Source: an uncultured Rubrobacteraceae bacterium
GTDB taxonomy: Bacteria > Actinomycetota > Rubrobacteria > Rubrobacterales > Rubrobacteraceae
Direction of reading: 5' to 3'
Length of the DNA stretch: 13,305 bases
Assembly: GCA_902805985.1 (NCBI GenBank)
Contig: CADCUW010000424.1
Location: 1 to 13,305 of the forward strand
This document shows positions 6,236-13,305 of this stretch, piece by piece. Made by a program: the position numbers and the translations under genes. The stretch's first letter is position 1. Every line of letters starts with the position of its first letter. The notes beneath the pieces are model-generated. The model ran no database searches. It was not told where the DNA came from and saw only the letters and a program-made list of their open reading frames with translations.

Positions 6236-8248
6236 TCAAGATCTCTCGTCGGACTGCGGACCCCCCGACTCGGCCGAGGCACTGTCGCCTTCTACGACGC
6301 CGATCGGCTTCTGGCCCGACTCGCGCAGGTACCTGAGGGTCCCGCCGGCGAGCAGGATCCCGCGCTCACGGAGCGAGAGGCGGACTTCCAGACCGATCTC
6401 TCCCCCATCGCCCTTCGCCACCAGCCTCGTCTCCCCGGTCTCGACCGCCCCGCGGACGGCCCCGATTCTCCACGCGTCGCCCTCGTTTGCCCGCTCGTAG
6501 TCTTCTTCGTCGACGAAGAGGAGCGGCAAGATACCCTGGGAGACGAGGTTGCGGCGGTGGATGCGGGCGAAGCTCTTGGCGACGACCGCGCGTATGCCGA
6601 GGTGCAGCGGTGCTAAGGCCGCGTGCTCCCGGGAAGAGCCCTGCCCGTAGTTGTGCCCGCCGACGATAAAACCGTCGCCCCACTCCAGCGCCCGGTCGTG
6701 GAACCCTGGATCTTGCCTGCGGAACATAAACTTCGCGCACTCCGGTATGTTGGACCACAGGCTCATCCCCAGAGCCCCGTCGGGGGCCATGTCCCCGGTC
6801 GAGACGTCGTCCTCGACCACTATGACGACGCGACCTTCGAGCTCCGTTGGGAGCGGTTTGCCCTCCGGAGGAGAAACGATGTTCGGGCCGCGCACGATCT
6901 CGACCGTCCGGGCTTCGTCTTGCGGGGGCGGGTCAAGTATCTGGCGGTCGTCCATGGACGGATCGGACGGCGCGGGGGCGATGGTCGGGGGCTCCCCGAG
7001 CTCGCGCGGGTCGGAGATCTCGCCCGCGAGCGCTGTCGCGGCGGCTGTCGCCGGCGAGCAGAGGTAGACCTCGTCGCCCTGCGTCCCGCTCCGGCCCGGG
7101 AAGTTGCGGTTAAAGGTTCTCACCGACGGTTCCCCCCTCGAAGGGGCCTGCCCGACGCCGATGCAGGGCCCGCAGACGGGCTCGAGCATCCGCGCGCCGG
7201 CGGCCACGAGGTCTCCGTAGACCCCGCCCCTGGCTATGGTGTCCAGGATCTGGCGCGACCCCGGCGTTACTGTCATCTCCACGCGGGGATGGACGATGTT
7301 TCCTTGAAGAACGGCCGCCGTGGTGGCGAGGTCCTCGTAGGAGGAGTTCACCGAGGAACCGACGCACACCTGTACCGTCCCCGTGCCGGCCACCTCGCGC
7401 ACCGGCACCACGTTGCCAGGAGATGAGGGCTTCGCGATGAGCGGCTCGAGCTCCGAGAGCTCGACGATCTCGACCTCCTCGTAGGACGCGTCCTCGTCGG
7501 CGGCGAGCGGGACGTGATCCGCTTCGCGCCGCTGTCCGGCGAGCCATTGGCGGGTCCGTTCGTCGGACGGGAAGACGGCGGCCGTGGCGCCGAGCTCGGT
7601 GATCATGTTGCAGATCGTGCCCCGGTCCGTAACCGAGAGGGCGCCGACGCCCTCCCCCGCGAACTCGAAGACCCGGCCCACGCCCCCGCGCACCCCGTAA
7701 CGTCGCAGGAGCTCGAGGATCACGTCCTTGGACTGGACCCAGTCGGGCAACCCCCCGCGCAGCTCGACCTTGACGACCTTCGGGCACTCCAGGGAGAGAC
7801 CGTACCCCGCCATCGCCACGGCCACATCGAGCCCGCCGGCCCCGACGGCGAACATCCCGACAGCGCCGGACATGGTTGAGTGCGAGTCGGCGCCGACAAG
7901 TAGCTCGCCGGGTTTGGCGAAGCGTTCAAGGTGCACGTAGTGGGAGATGCCGTTGCCGGGCCGAGAGTACAAGACGCCGTAGCGCGCCGAGAAAGATTGC
8001 AGGTAGCGGTGTTCGTCCATGTTCTTGTCGTCGAGCTGAAGCACGTTGTGGTCCACGTACATCACCGCAAGCGGGACGGCGACCCGATCCACGCCGAGCG
8101 CCTCGAACTGGAGGGCGGTCATGGAGCCGGTGGCGTCCTCTATCAGAATCTGGTCCACCGACAGGTCCACCTCTTCCCCGACGACGAGCTCGCCCGCGGC
8201 TAGGTGTCCGGCGAGCAGTTTCTGGGTGAGGTTTCGTGCCCCTGTCAT
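6236..8248 (-). CDS. Aconitate hydratase family protein, short Aquifex-type
   Basis: A 670-aa protein with the large aconitase catalytic domain (about 1-440) and the C-terminal swivel domain (about 465-650) in one chain. That length fits the short 'Aquifex type' aconitases rather than the roughly 900-aa AcnA. Visible motifs are DHNVLQ (66-71), GADSHST (119-125), VNSSYEDL (300-307), VCGPCIGVG (358-366), and in the swivel domain STGDMAPDG and GSSREHAAL (538-545, with the substrate-binding Arg540). Family members isomerise citrate and isocitrate through cis-aconitate on a [4Fe-4S] cluster; relatives hydrate citraconate or dimethylmaleate. Two cluster Cys are present (C359, C362), but the third position (GSC in most aconitases) reads GSS (S299), with a Cys four residues earlier (C295). 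The ATG start has GGAGG eight bases upstream. It follows the GntP permease by 89 bases on the same strand, which suggests a shared substrate. The exact substrate is uncertain. Confidence 0.9.
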   Translation of the reverse strand: MTGARNLTQKLLAGHLAAGELVVGEEVDLSVDQILIEDATGSMTALQFEALGVDRVAVPLAVMYVDHNVLQLDDKNMDEHRYLQSFSARYGVLYSRPGNGISHYVHLERFAKPGELLVGADSHSTMSGAVGMFAVGAGGLDVAVAMAGYGLSLECPKVVKVELRGGLPDWVQSKDVILELLRRYGVRGGVGRVFEFAGEGVGALSVTDRGTICNMITELGATAAVFPSDERTRQWLAGQRREADHVPLAADEDASYEEVEIVELSELEPLIAKPSSPGNVVPVREVAGTGTVQVCVGSSVNSSYEDLATTAAVLQGNIVHPRVEMTVTPGSRQILDTIARGGVYGDLVAAGARMLEPVCGPCIGVGQAPSRGEPSVRTFNRNFPGRSGTQGDEVYLCSPATAAATALAGEISDPRELGEPPTIAPAPSDPSMDDRQILDPPPQDEARTVEIVRGPNIVSPPEGKPLPTELEGRVVIVVEDDVSTGDMAPDGALGMSLWSNIPECAKFMFRRQDPGFHDRALEWGDGFIVGGHNYGQGSSREHAALAPLHLGIRAVVAKSFARIHRRNLVSQGILPLLFVDEEDYERANEGDAWRIGAVRGAVETGETRLVAKGDGGEIGLEVRLSLRERGILLAGGTLRYLRESGQKPIGVVEGDSASAESGGPQSDERS

Positions 8249-8278
8249 GCGTGCTGCCTCCTTTTATTCATGCGCTTC

Positions 8279-8310
8279 GCGTCCGCGGGGGACCTGCGCC
8301 CCGGGTACGC
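8279..8310 (-). terminator. Imperfect hairpin between permease and aconitase genes
   Basis: CGGGG (8286-8290) pairs with CCCCG (8299-8303), and the outer GCGT (8279-8282) pairs with ACGC (8307-8310) around two mismatches. It lies in the 89-base gap between the GntP stop and the aconitase ribosome site. It could lower read-through or set mRNA processing between the two genes. There is no T-tract, and in GC-rich DNA such a stem can arise by chance. Confidence 0.25.
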
Positions 8311-8337
8311 TGCCTCTCGGGCGCCGGCGGCGGTCGC

Positions 8338-9696
8338 TCACACCACGAGGCTGAGCGCCAGGATCAGGACCAAAGGGACCACCGACGCCATCGCGGTCAC
8401 GAGGGTAAGCGCTTTAAGCGCCCCCTGGGTAGAGACCCCCAGCAGCGTCTGGAACATCCAGAAAAAGTTGCTGTTTACCTGCAACGCGAACAGGGCCCCG
8501 GAGCCGATGGCCAGGCCGATCACGACCGCGGGGACTTCGAGGCCGCCCATTATCGGGGCCAAAATGCCCGCCGCGGTGATGGCGGCGACCGAGATCGAAC
8601 CTATGGCGAGGTGCAGAACGGCCGCGATCACCCAGGCCAACAGGATCGTTAGCAGGTCCGGCGTGCCCGCCTCCGCCGAGAAGAAGCCCCCCAATATTTT
8701 GTCGAGCCCGGTCTCGCCGATCACCGCCCCCAACGAGCCCCCTATGCCCGTGATCAGCAGGATCTGGCCGGTCGCGTTGAAGCCTTCGCCCATCGCCTCT
8801 TCGACTCGCTCGCCCGACAGCGTACGCCACGCCAGCACGTAGGCACCCAGCAGGCCTATAAAGAGGGCGAGTACGGGATCCCCGAGGAACGCTACCACGC
8901 TGGACTCTAGGCTGGCGGCCTCGGCGACGGCCCCGAAGGCTATTAGCAACAGCGCTACCAGGATGGGCAACGGCGAACCGTACAAAGGCGGGGAACTTAC
9001 GGCGCCGTGGCCTTCCGTTGCAGCAGGGCTTCCTAACTGCGTCTCCTCGATGTCCACCTCGTCCTTGGCCTCATTCCAGAGCCCGTATCTCAGGAGCCGG
9101 CCGTAGAGGAACGTGGTAAGAACGGCGGTGGGAGGCCCTATCAGGGTCCCGCATATCAGCATCGTGCCCAGCGGCACGTCCAGCAACCCCGCTACCGCCA
9201 CGGTCTCTAGACCGGGCACAACGAACACGTATCCGACGAGTATACCGGCTGTCAACGTCCCGCCCATCATCGCGAGCCCATTCCGGCTCATCCGGGGGGC
9301 GGCCGACCGGGCCAGAGGGGCCGCGAGTACGAGTTGGACGTCCACGTAGATGGCCGGGAAGATGCTACTCAGGGCTGCGCTGAACGCGTAGGGCAGTCTC
9401 CGGGGACCGAAGATCCTCAGCAGCAACTCGACCAGCTTCTGGAGCGCCCCCATGGCGATCAGGAGCGAGCCCAACAGGACGCCAAAGCCGATAAGCAGGC
9501 CCACCTCGGCCATTATGTCGCCAAAACCCCGTATGAGGCTCTGTATCGTGCCCTCGAACCCCAGCCCCGCTGCAACGCCCAGATAGAGCGTCCCTATTAC
9601 CAGCGCGATCACCGGATCGACGCGGACCAACACGATCAGCAACACTATCGCGATTATGGAGATCGCCGTGTGTAGCACGATCAGGGTGTCACTCAT
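8338..9696 (-). CDS. GntP-family permease
   Basis: A 452-aa integral membrane protein, the usual length for the gluconate:H+ symporter (GntP) family, with about 12 hydrophobic helices in two halves and a hydrophilic cytoplasmic loop at about 204-240 (KDEVDIEETQ onwards). Family features are the N-terminal short helix with VDPVIALVIGTLYLG, the LIGFGVLLGSLL region, LIGPPTAV (185-192) and the C-terminal VNSNFFWMFQTLLGVSTQGALK segment. Family members take up gluconate and other hydroxy or keto acids with protons. The PPHPGP motif typical of gluconate transporters is absent here (VVPGLETVAV instead), so another organic acid is likely. ATG at 9694-9696 is chosen: GGAGAG lies eight bases upstream, and the upstream extension to 9852 is Arg-rich and not membrane-protein-like. 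It precedes the aconitase homologue on the same strand and is divergent from the plus-strand gene at 9797. Confidence 0.88.
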   Translation of the reverse strand: MSDTLIVLHTAISIIAIVLLIVLVRVDPVIALVIGTLYLGVAAGLGFEGTIQSLIRGFGDIMAEVGLLIGFGVLLGSLLIAMGALQKLVELLLRIFGPRRLPYAFSAALSSIFPAIYVDVQLVLAAPLARSAAPRMSRNGLAMMGGTLTAGILVGYVFVVPGLETVAVAGLLDVPLGTMLICGTLIGPPTAVLTTFLYGRLLRYGLWNEAKDEVDIEETQLGSPAATEGHGAVSSPPLYGSPLPILVALLLIAFGAVAEAASLESSVVAFLGDPVLALFIGLLGAYVLAWRTLSGERVEEAMGEGFNATGQILLITGIGGSLGAVIGETGLDKILGGFFSAEAGTPDLLTILLAWVIAAVLHLAIGSISVAAITAAGILAPIMGGLEVPAVVIGLAIGSGALFALQVNSNFFWMFQTLLGVSTQGALKALTLVTAMASVVPLVLILALSLVV

Positions 9697-9796
9697 GCCG
9701 TTCTCTCTCCGGGATTTTGCCGGCCAGAAGGGCGCGTCGGCTGGTAGGATGGACGCGAATGGCACAGGCCGGCGAACGCACCACGCCCGGGAGCCC

Positions 9797-10189
9797 ATGG
9801 ACCCAGCCCTTAACCTCGAAGCCCGGCGCCTGTTCGTATCGGCGGCGCTCACGACGCACGCCGTGCGGAGCCTCGGCGGCCGCCTCTCCGCCGAGGGCGA
9901 CGCGGGGGATCTGCTCGCCCGGGCCCGCCGCCTCGGGGAGGGGATGGATCCCGTCCACCGACGGTACCGACTTAGCTTCGATCCGCCCTACCCCGGCCTC
10001 ACGGCCGGACCGGAGGCCGTTGGTGGAGGCTCGCGCATCGTGCTCGCCTGCAGGGCCTTCGACGGCGAAGGGAGGCAGCTCGGCGTGGTCTTTACCACGC
10101 TCATCCCCGGCCGCCTCCCCCAGGTCTCCGTGGCCCCGGCCGGGGCCGGCGTCCCGGAGGACTGGCGCTCGGTCGCGGAGCCGTCCTAG
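9797..10189 (+). CDS. Hypothetical protein, lone plus-strand gene
   Basis: I do not recognise this 130-aa protein. It has an N-terminal helical region (LNLEARRLFVSAALTTHAVR), a short charged middle, and a C-terminal half with beta-strand character (GSRIVLACRAFDGEGRQLGV and VVFTTLIPGRLPQVSVAP). There is no signal peptide, membrane helix or metal-binding motif. GC3 bias is strong and the composition is not that of an antisense shadow. ATG at 9797 has GGGAG just upstream at a rather short distance; ATG at 9749 would add 16 residues of unconvincing sequence. It is divergent from the permease gene and convergent with the lyase gene, whose stop is 27 bases away, so it is the only plus-strand gene in the metabolic block. 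No function is proposed. Confidence 0.6.
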   Translation: MDPALNLEARRLFVSAALTTHAVRSLGGRLSAEGDAGDLLARARRLGEGMDPVHRRYRLSFDPPYPGLTAGPEAVGGGSRIVLACRAFDGEGRQLGVVFTTLIPGRLPQVSVAPAGAGVPEDWRSVAEPS

Positions 10190-10216
10190 TCCCGCCCGGA
10201 GGATCCCCTGCCTCCC

Positions 10217-11131
10217 CTACCCGTCGGCGCCCGGATCGGCGAGGAGCGGGCGCTCGATCCGCGTGTTCAGCGGGTGGCCGACGAGGTGCTCGAGCAGGTC
10301 GGCGGCGTCCATGAGCCTCTCCAAGTCCACGCCGGTCTCGATCCCCATCTGCGCCAGCATGTAGACCAGGTCCTCCGTCGCCACGTTCCCGCCTGCTCCG
10401 GGAGCGTTGGGGCTGCCGCCTAGCCCGCCGACGGAGGAGTCGAAGGTCGAGATCCCGGCCCGAAGCGCGGCCACGGTGTTCGCGGCGGCCAGCCCCCGCG
10501 TGTCGTGGAAGTGCGCCCCGAACGTGACGGCGGGGTGGGCATCGCGCACCGCCACGAATACTTCGAAGACCTGGCGGGGGTTCGCTATGCCTATGGTGTC
10601 GGAGAGCGCAATGTCGTCTATGCCAGACTCGACGACCCTCGAGACGACGCGGAGCACTTCGTCGAGGCCGGGCCGGCCCTCGAAGGGGTCGCCGAAGACG
10701 GTCGAGACGTTGGCCCGCACGTGGATGCCGTCCTCCCGGCCCCGCTCGGCGATGGGCGCGAAGCCGTCGAGGGCCTCGTCCACCGACATCTTGAGGTTCT
10801 TGCGGCAGTAGCTCTCGGTCGTCGCGCCCATGATGACGACCTCCCCGACGCCCGCCGCCTTCGCCCGTTCGTAGCCCCGCTCGTTCGGGATCAGGCCGCC
10901 GTACAGCACGCCGTCGTCCGCCCGTAACCCGGCCATCACGTCCTCGGCGTCGGCGAGTTGGGGGATCGCCCGTGGGGATACGAACGAGGTCGCCTCGAAC
11001 CGTCGGAGTCCCGCGGACGCGAGGGCTTCGATCAGGGCGACCTTCTCCCCCGTCGGGACGTTCAGCTTCTCGTTCTGGAGTCCGTCACGGGGACCGACCT
11101 CGACGACCTCGACAAACGCCGGCAGGTCCAC
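10217..11131 (-). CDS. HMG-CoA lyase family protein (possible citramalyl-CoA lyase)
   Basis: A 304-aa TIM-barrel lyase of the HMG-CoA lyase / DRE-TIM family, which splits 3-hydroxy-3-methylglutaryl-CoA or similar acyl-CoAs into acetyl-CoA and a keto acid. Metal and substrate residues are visible: R15 and D16 in VEVGPRDGLQNE, the SFVSPRAIPQLADAE motif (49-63), H207 and H209 in HFHDTRGLAAAN, and N249 in GNVATEDLVYML. The mobile-loop signature, GGLGGCP with a catalytic Cys in classical enzymes, reads GGLGGSP here (S240), and the classical VFGCPYEG reads VFGDPFEG. The GTG start shares one base with the TAG stop of the upstream CoA-transferase gene, with a GGAGG about 11 bases before it, so the two genes are translationally coupled. 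That pairing suggests that the substrate is activated by the CoA-transferase and then cleaved. HMG-CoA or citramalyl-CoA are the obvious candidates; the choice is not settled by sequence. Confidence 0.9.
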   Translation of the reverse strand: MDLPAFVEVVEVGPRDGLQNEKLNVPTGEKVALIEALASAGLRRFEATSFVSPRAIPQLADAEDVMAGLRADDGVLYGGLIPNERGYERAKAAGVGEVVIMGATTESYCRKNLKMSVDEALDGFAPIAERGREDGIHVRANVSTVFGDPFEGRPGLDEVLRVVSRVVESGIDDIALSDTIGIANPRQVFEVFVAVRDAHPAVTFGAHFHDTRGLAAANTVAALRAGISTFDSSVGGLGGSPNAPGAGGNVATEDLVYMLAQMGIETGVDLERLMDAADLLEHLVGHPLNTRIERPLLADPGADG

Positions 11132-12372
11132 TAGATCGCCCCCTCCTCGGCGAGACGTCCGATCTCATCGGCGGGGAGGCCGAGGAGCCCGCCGTACACC
11201 TCCTCGTTGTGCGCCCCCAGGGCGCCGCCGTACCACCCGACCGCTCCAGGCGTCTCCGAGAGCTTCGGGGCCAGACCCGGCATCCTGACGGACCCGACGC
11301 CTTCCACCTCGGCTTCGAGGAGCATCTCTCGGGCCTCGTACTGTTCGTCGGCCACGATGTCTTCCACGGTGTAGATCGGGCCCACCGGGACGTCTGCCTC
11401 GTCCAGGATCCGCGTGATCTCCTCTGCCGTACGCCCCTCGACCCAGTCCTCGATGAGGGAGTCGAGCTCGTCCGCGTGCTCGGTGCGGTCGGCGTTGGTC
11501 GCATAGCGCGGGTCTTCGCCGAGCTCGGGCCGCCCGATGGCCTCCATGAGCCGCTTGAAGATGGCGTCGCTGTTGCCGCCGATGGCGACGTAGGAGCCGT
11601 CCTTCGAGCAGTAGGTGTTGCTCGGGGTGATGCCGGGGAGGGAGCTGCCGGTCCGCTCGCGCACGATCCCCGCCACGTCGTACTCCGGGACCATCGACTC
11701 CATAAGGTTGAAGACCGCCTCGTAGAGCGCCACGTCGACCACCTGCCCCTCGCCGATGCCCCGCACGTCCCGGGCGTGCACCGCCGTAAGGGCACCTATG
11801 ACGGCGTAGAGCGAGGCGAGCGAGTCGCCGAGGCTGATGCCGCTCCTCACCGGGGCCCGGTTCGGCTCGCCGGTGATGTAGCGGATGCCGCCCATCGCCT
11901 CGCCGATGTTCGCGAACCCGGGCCTGTCCTTGTATGGCCCCGTCTGCCCGTAGCCCGAGACGCGCACCAGGATGAGCCGGGGATTCAACTCGCGGAGGAC
12001 CTCCCACCCGAGCCCCAGCTTCTCCAGGGTACCGGGCTTGAAGTTCTCGACCAGGATGTCGCTCTCTGCGGCGAGCCGCCGAGCAAGGTCGAGTCCCTCC
12101 GGGTGGCCCACGTTCAAGGTCACGAGTTTCTTGTTGCGGGACTGGAGCGCCCACCACAGAGAGGTCTTCGTGCGGGGGTCCACGTAGCGCCAGGTCCTCA
12201 AAGGGTCCCCCGCCCCCGGGCGCTCGACCTTTATCACCTCGGCCCCGAACTCGGCCATGATCCTGGTCGCGAAAGGCCCGGCGATAAGCGATCCGAACTC
12301 GAGGACCCGAAGCCCCTCAAGCGGCCGTTCTCGCCTCGCAAAGTCTCGGACGTCGTCTGAATGGTCGGTCAT
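11131..12372 (-). CDS. CaiB/BaiF class III CoA-transferase
   Basis: A 413-aa cytoplasmic enzyme of the class III CoA-transferase family, full length for the family. It opens with LEGLRVLEFGSLIAGPFATR (18-37), which matches the family's N-terminal strand and nucleotide-binding region, followed by GAEVIKVERPGAGDP. The catalytic Asp is D183 in SGISLGDSLASLYA, where it would form an aspartyl-CoA thioester. Further family stretches are ENFKPGTLEKLGLGWE, VRVSGYGQTGPY, GQVVDVALYEAVF and the C-terminal PGLAPKLSETPG. As I recall, the closest described types include succinyl-CoA-dependent transferases for malate, citramalate and itaconate, which fits the overlapping HMG-CoA-lyase-like gene downstream. 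The ATG start has AAGGGGG upstream. The 211-base gap to the aldehyde dehydrogenase gene may hold its own promoter. The acyl acceptor is inferred, not shown. Confidence 0.92.
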   Translation of the reverse strand: MTDHSDDVRDFARRERPLEGLRVLEFGSLIAGPFATRIMAEFGAEVIKVERPGAGDPLRTWRYVDPRTKTSLWWALQSRNKKLVTLNVGHPEGLDLARRLAAESDILVENFKPGTLEKLGLGWEVLRELNPRLILVRVSGYGQTGPYKDRPGFANIGEAMGGIRYITGEPNRAPVRSGISLGDSLASLYAVIGALTAVHARDVRGIGEGQVVDVALYEAVFNLMESMVPEYDVAGIVRERTGSSLPGITPSNTYCSKDGSYVAIGGNSDAIFKRLMEAIGRPELGEDPRYATNADRTEHADELDSLIEDWVEGRTAEEITRILDEADVPVGPIYTVEDIVADEQYEAREMLLEAEVEGVGSVRMPGLAPKLSETPGAVGWYGGALGAHNEEVYGGLLGLPADEIGRLAEEGAI

Positions 12373-12583
12373 GCGGCCAAGCCCCCTTCTCGCCTCACTT
12401 TAGTAGCGACTGTCGTGTCGTCCGCGCCGGGGGCGGCAACGTGGGCGGCGCGATATCCCGGACGGCGGCAAACATGATGAGCCGCGTATCGGATCCGCCC
12501 CGCTGGTGGGCCCGCCAGGGCAGCCAACGTTCGTGCACGCCGCCACCGTCCCTCACCCCTCCGATTTCGGATCTTCCGGCTTC

Positions 12584-13305
12584 CTAGCCCAGCGTGAAGG
12601 GGTCGCGCATCTTTCCGGAGAGCTCGACCCAGACGGTCTTGGTCTGGGTGTACTCCTTGAGGGTCTCCAGCCCGTTCTCCCGACCTATCCCGCTCTGCTT
12701 GTAGCCGCCGAACGGTGCGGTAAAGGAGACGGCACGGTAGGCGTTGATCCACACCGTGCCGGCCTTGAGGGCGTGGGCCACGCGGTGGGCCCGCTGCACG
12801 TCCTTCGTCCACACGGCCGCCGCGAGTCCGAAAGGCGTGTCGTTGGCCTGGCGAACGACCTCCTCCTCGGACTCGACGGGGATCACGGAGAGGACGGGCC
12901 CGAAGACCTCCTCCCGCGCCACCTTCATCGCGTTGTTCACGTTCGTGAGGATCGTCGGCTCCATAAAGAGGCCGTCCTGCAGGTCGGGGTCCTCCGGGGA
13001 TTTGCCGCCGTACGCGAGTTCGGCCCCCTCCTCCCGGCCGGTGTCCACGTAACCCTGCACCTTCTCGAGCTGCTCCTTGAAAGCTATCGGACCCATCTCG
13101 GTCTCCGTCTCCAGGGGGTTGCCCAGCTTTATAGAGCCGGCCATCTCGGTCAGCCTCTCGACCAGCTCGTCGTGGCGGTCCTTGTGCACCAGGAGCCTGG
13201 AGCCCGCCATGCACGTCTGCCCCGTGGCCGCGAAGATGCCGGAGACGACCCCGTTGGCGGCGGCGTCGAGGTCCGCGTCCTCGAAGACGATGTTGGGCGA
13301 CTTGC
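12584..13305 (-). CDS. NAD(P)-dependent aldehyde dehydrogenase, C-terminal half (5' end outside window)
   Basis: About 240 residues of the aldehyde dehydrogenase superfamily are visible; the N-terminal cofactor-binding half lies beyond the window edge. The fragment begins in the KSPNIVFEDADLD motif that follows the general-base Glu. The catalytic Cys is in FAATGQTCMAGSR. Further family motifs are AREEVFGPVLSVIPV (with the cofactor-contacting Glu), NDTPFGLAAAVWT, AGTVWINAY and FGGYKQSGIGRENG, and the chain ends YTQTKTVWVELS...DPFTLG. The enzyme oxidises an aldehyde to the acid using NAD+ or NADP+; the substrate class cannot be told from this half. It lies upstream of, and in the same direction as, the CoA-transferase and lyase genes, so it may supply an acid to that pathway, but the 211-base gap leaves co-transcription open. 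Confidence 0.92.
   Translation of the reverse strand, partial: KSPNIVFEDADLDAAANGVVSGIFAATGQTCMAGSRLLVHKDRHDELVERLTEMAGSIKLGNPLETETEMGPIAFKEQLEKVQGYVDTGREEGAELAYGGKSPEDPDLQDGLFMEPTILTNVNNAMKVAREEVFGPVLSVIPVESEEEVVRQANDTPFGLAAAVWTKDVQRAHRVAHALKAGTVWINAYRAVSFTAPFGGYKQSGIGRENGLETLKEYTQTKTVWVELSGKMRDPFTLG

Noticed and set aside
6623..7426. Plus-strand ORF of 267 codons opposite the aconitase homologue
   Set aside because: Antisense to conserved aconitase motifs; Arg/Pro/Gly-rich composition.
9697..9852. N-terminal extension of the permease frame to 9852
   Set aside because: The extension is Arg-rich and overlaps the divergent gene; the ATG at 9696 has a good ribosome site and begins a typical GntP N-terminus.
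10198..10215. GGAGG/CCTCC hairpin between the convergent hypothetical and lyase genes
   Set aside because: Only five pairs with an eight-base loop and no T-tract; too weak to call a bidirectional terminator.
10972..12360. Plus-strand ORF of 462 codons opposite the CoA-transferase
   Set aside because: Fully antisense to a clear CaiB/BaiF gene; rich in Arg, His, Pro and Val, with no motif.
12407..12415. Small palindrome CGACTGTCG upstream of the CoA-transferase gene
   Set aside because: Four-base arms only and no second copy; an operator cannot be claimed from this.

Overview
The window is high-GC DNA whose coding frames favour AGG, ATA, GAG and GTG/ATG starts preceded by GGAGG-type ribosome sites. 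Together with the gene content this suggests a Rubrobacter-like deep-branching actinobacterium. That is an inference from codon style and protein flavour; no rRNA or other marker gene is present.

Left part (1-4950): an untidy accessory stretch. It starts with an unrecognised minus-strand protein (1-580, partial or frameshifted) and about 300 bp without a confident gene. A large soluble c-di-GMP signalling protein follows (890-3802, minus; four PAS domains, then GGDEF and EAL). Behind its promoter lie remnants: a 5'-truncated DUF4145 gene (3848-4282, plus), a two-helix membrane protein that loses its protein-like sequence near 4712 (4331-4891, plus), and a minus-strand gene that breaks at the same place (4689-4931). 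The last three look like the result of past deletion or recombination.

Right part (4950-13305): a mostly minus-strand metabolic block. In transcription order it holds the C-terminal half of an aldehyde dehydrogenase (12584-13305, cut by the window edge), a class III (CaiB/BaiF) CoA-transferase overlapping by one base an HMG-CoA-lyase-family enzyme (12372-10217), a lone plus-strand hypothetical gene (9797-10189), a GntP-family permease (9696-8338), an Aquifex-type short aconitase homologue (8248-6236) with a GC-rich hairpin right after its stop, a roughly 500-bp poorly coding gap, and a type II haloacid dehalogenase homologue (5669-4950).

A permease, a hydro-lyase, a CoA-transferase and a 3-hydroxyacyl-CoA lyase could together import a branched C5/C6 hydroxy- or unsaturated dicarboxylate (citraconate, citramalate or 3-hydroxy-3-methylglutarate would fit), activate it with CoA and cleave it to acetyl-CoA plus a keto acid. 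This is inference, but three proteins carry unusual residues at family signature positions: Ser for a cluster Cys in the aconitase homologue, Ser for the catalytic Cys in the lyase, and no PPHPGP motif in the permease. No CRISPR array, tRNA, rRNA, insertion sequence or complete mobile element was seen.
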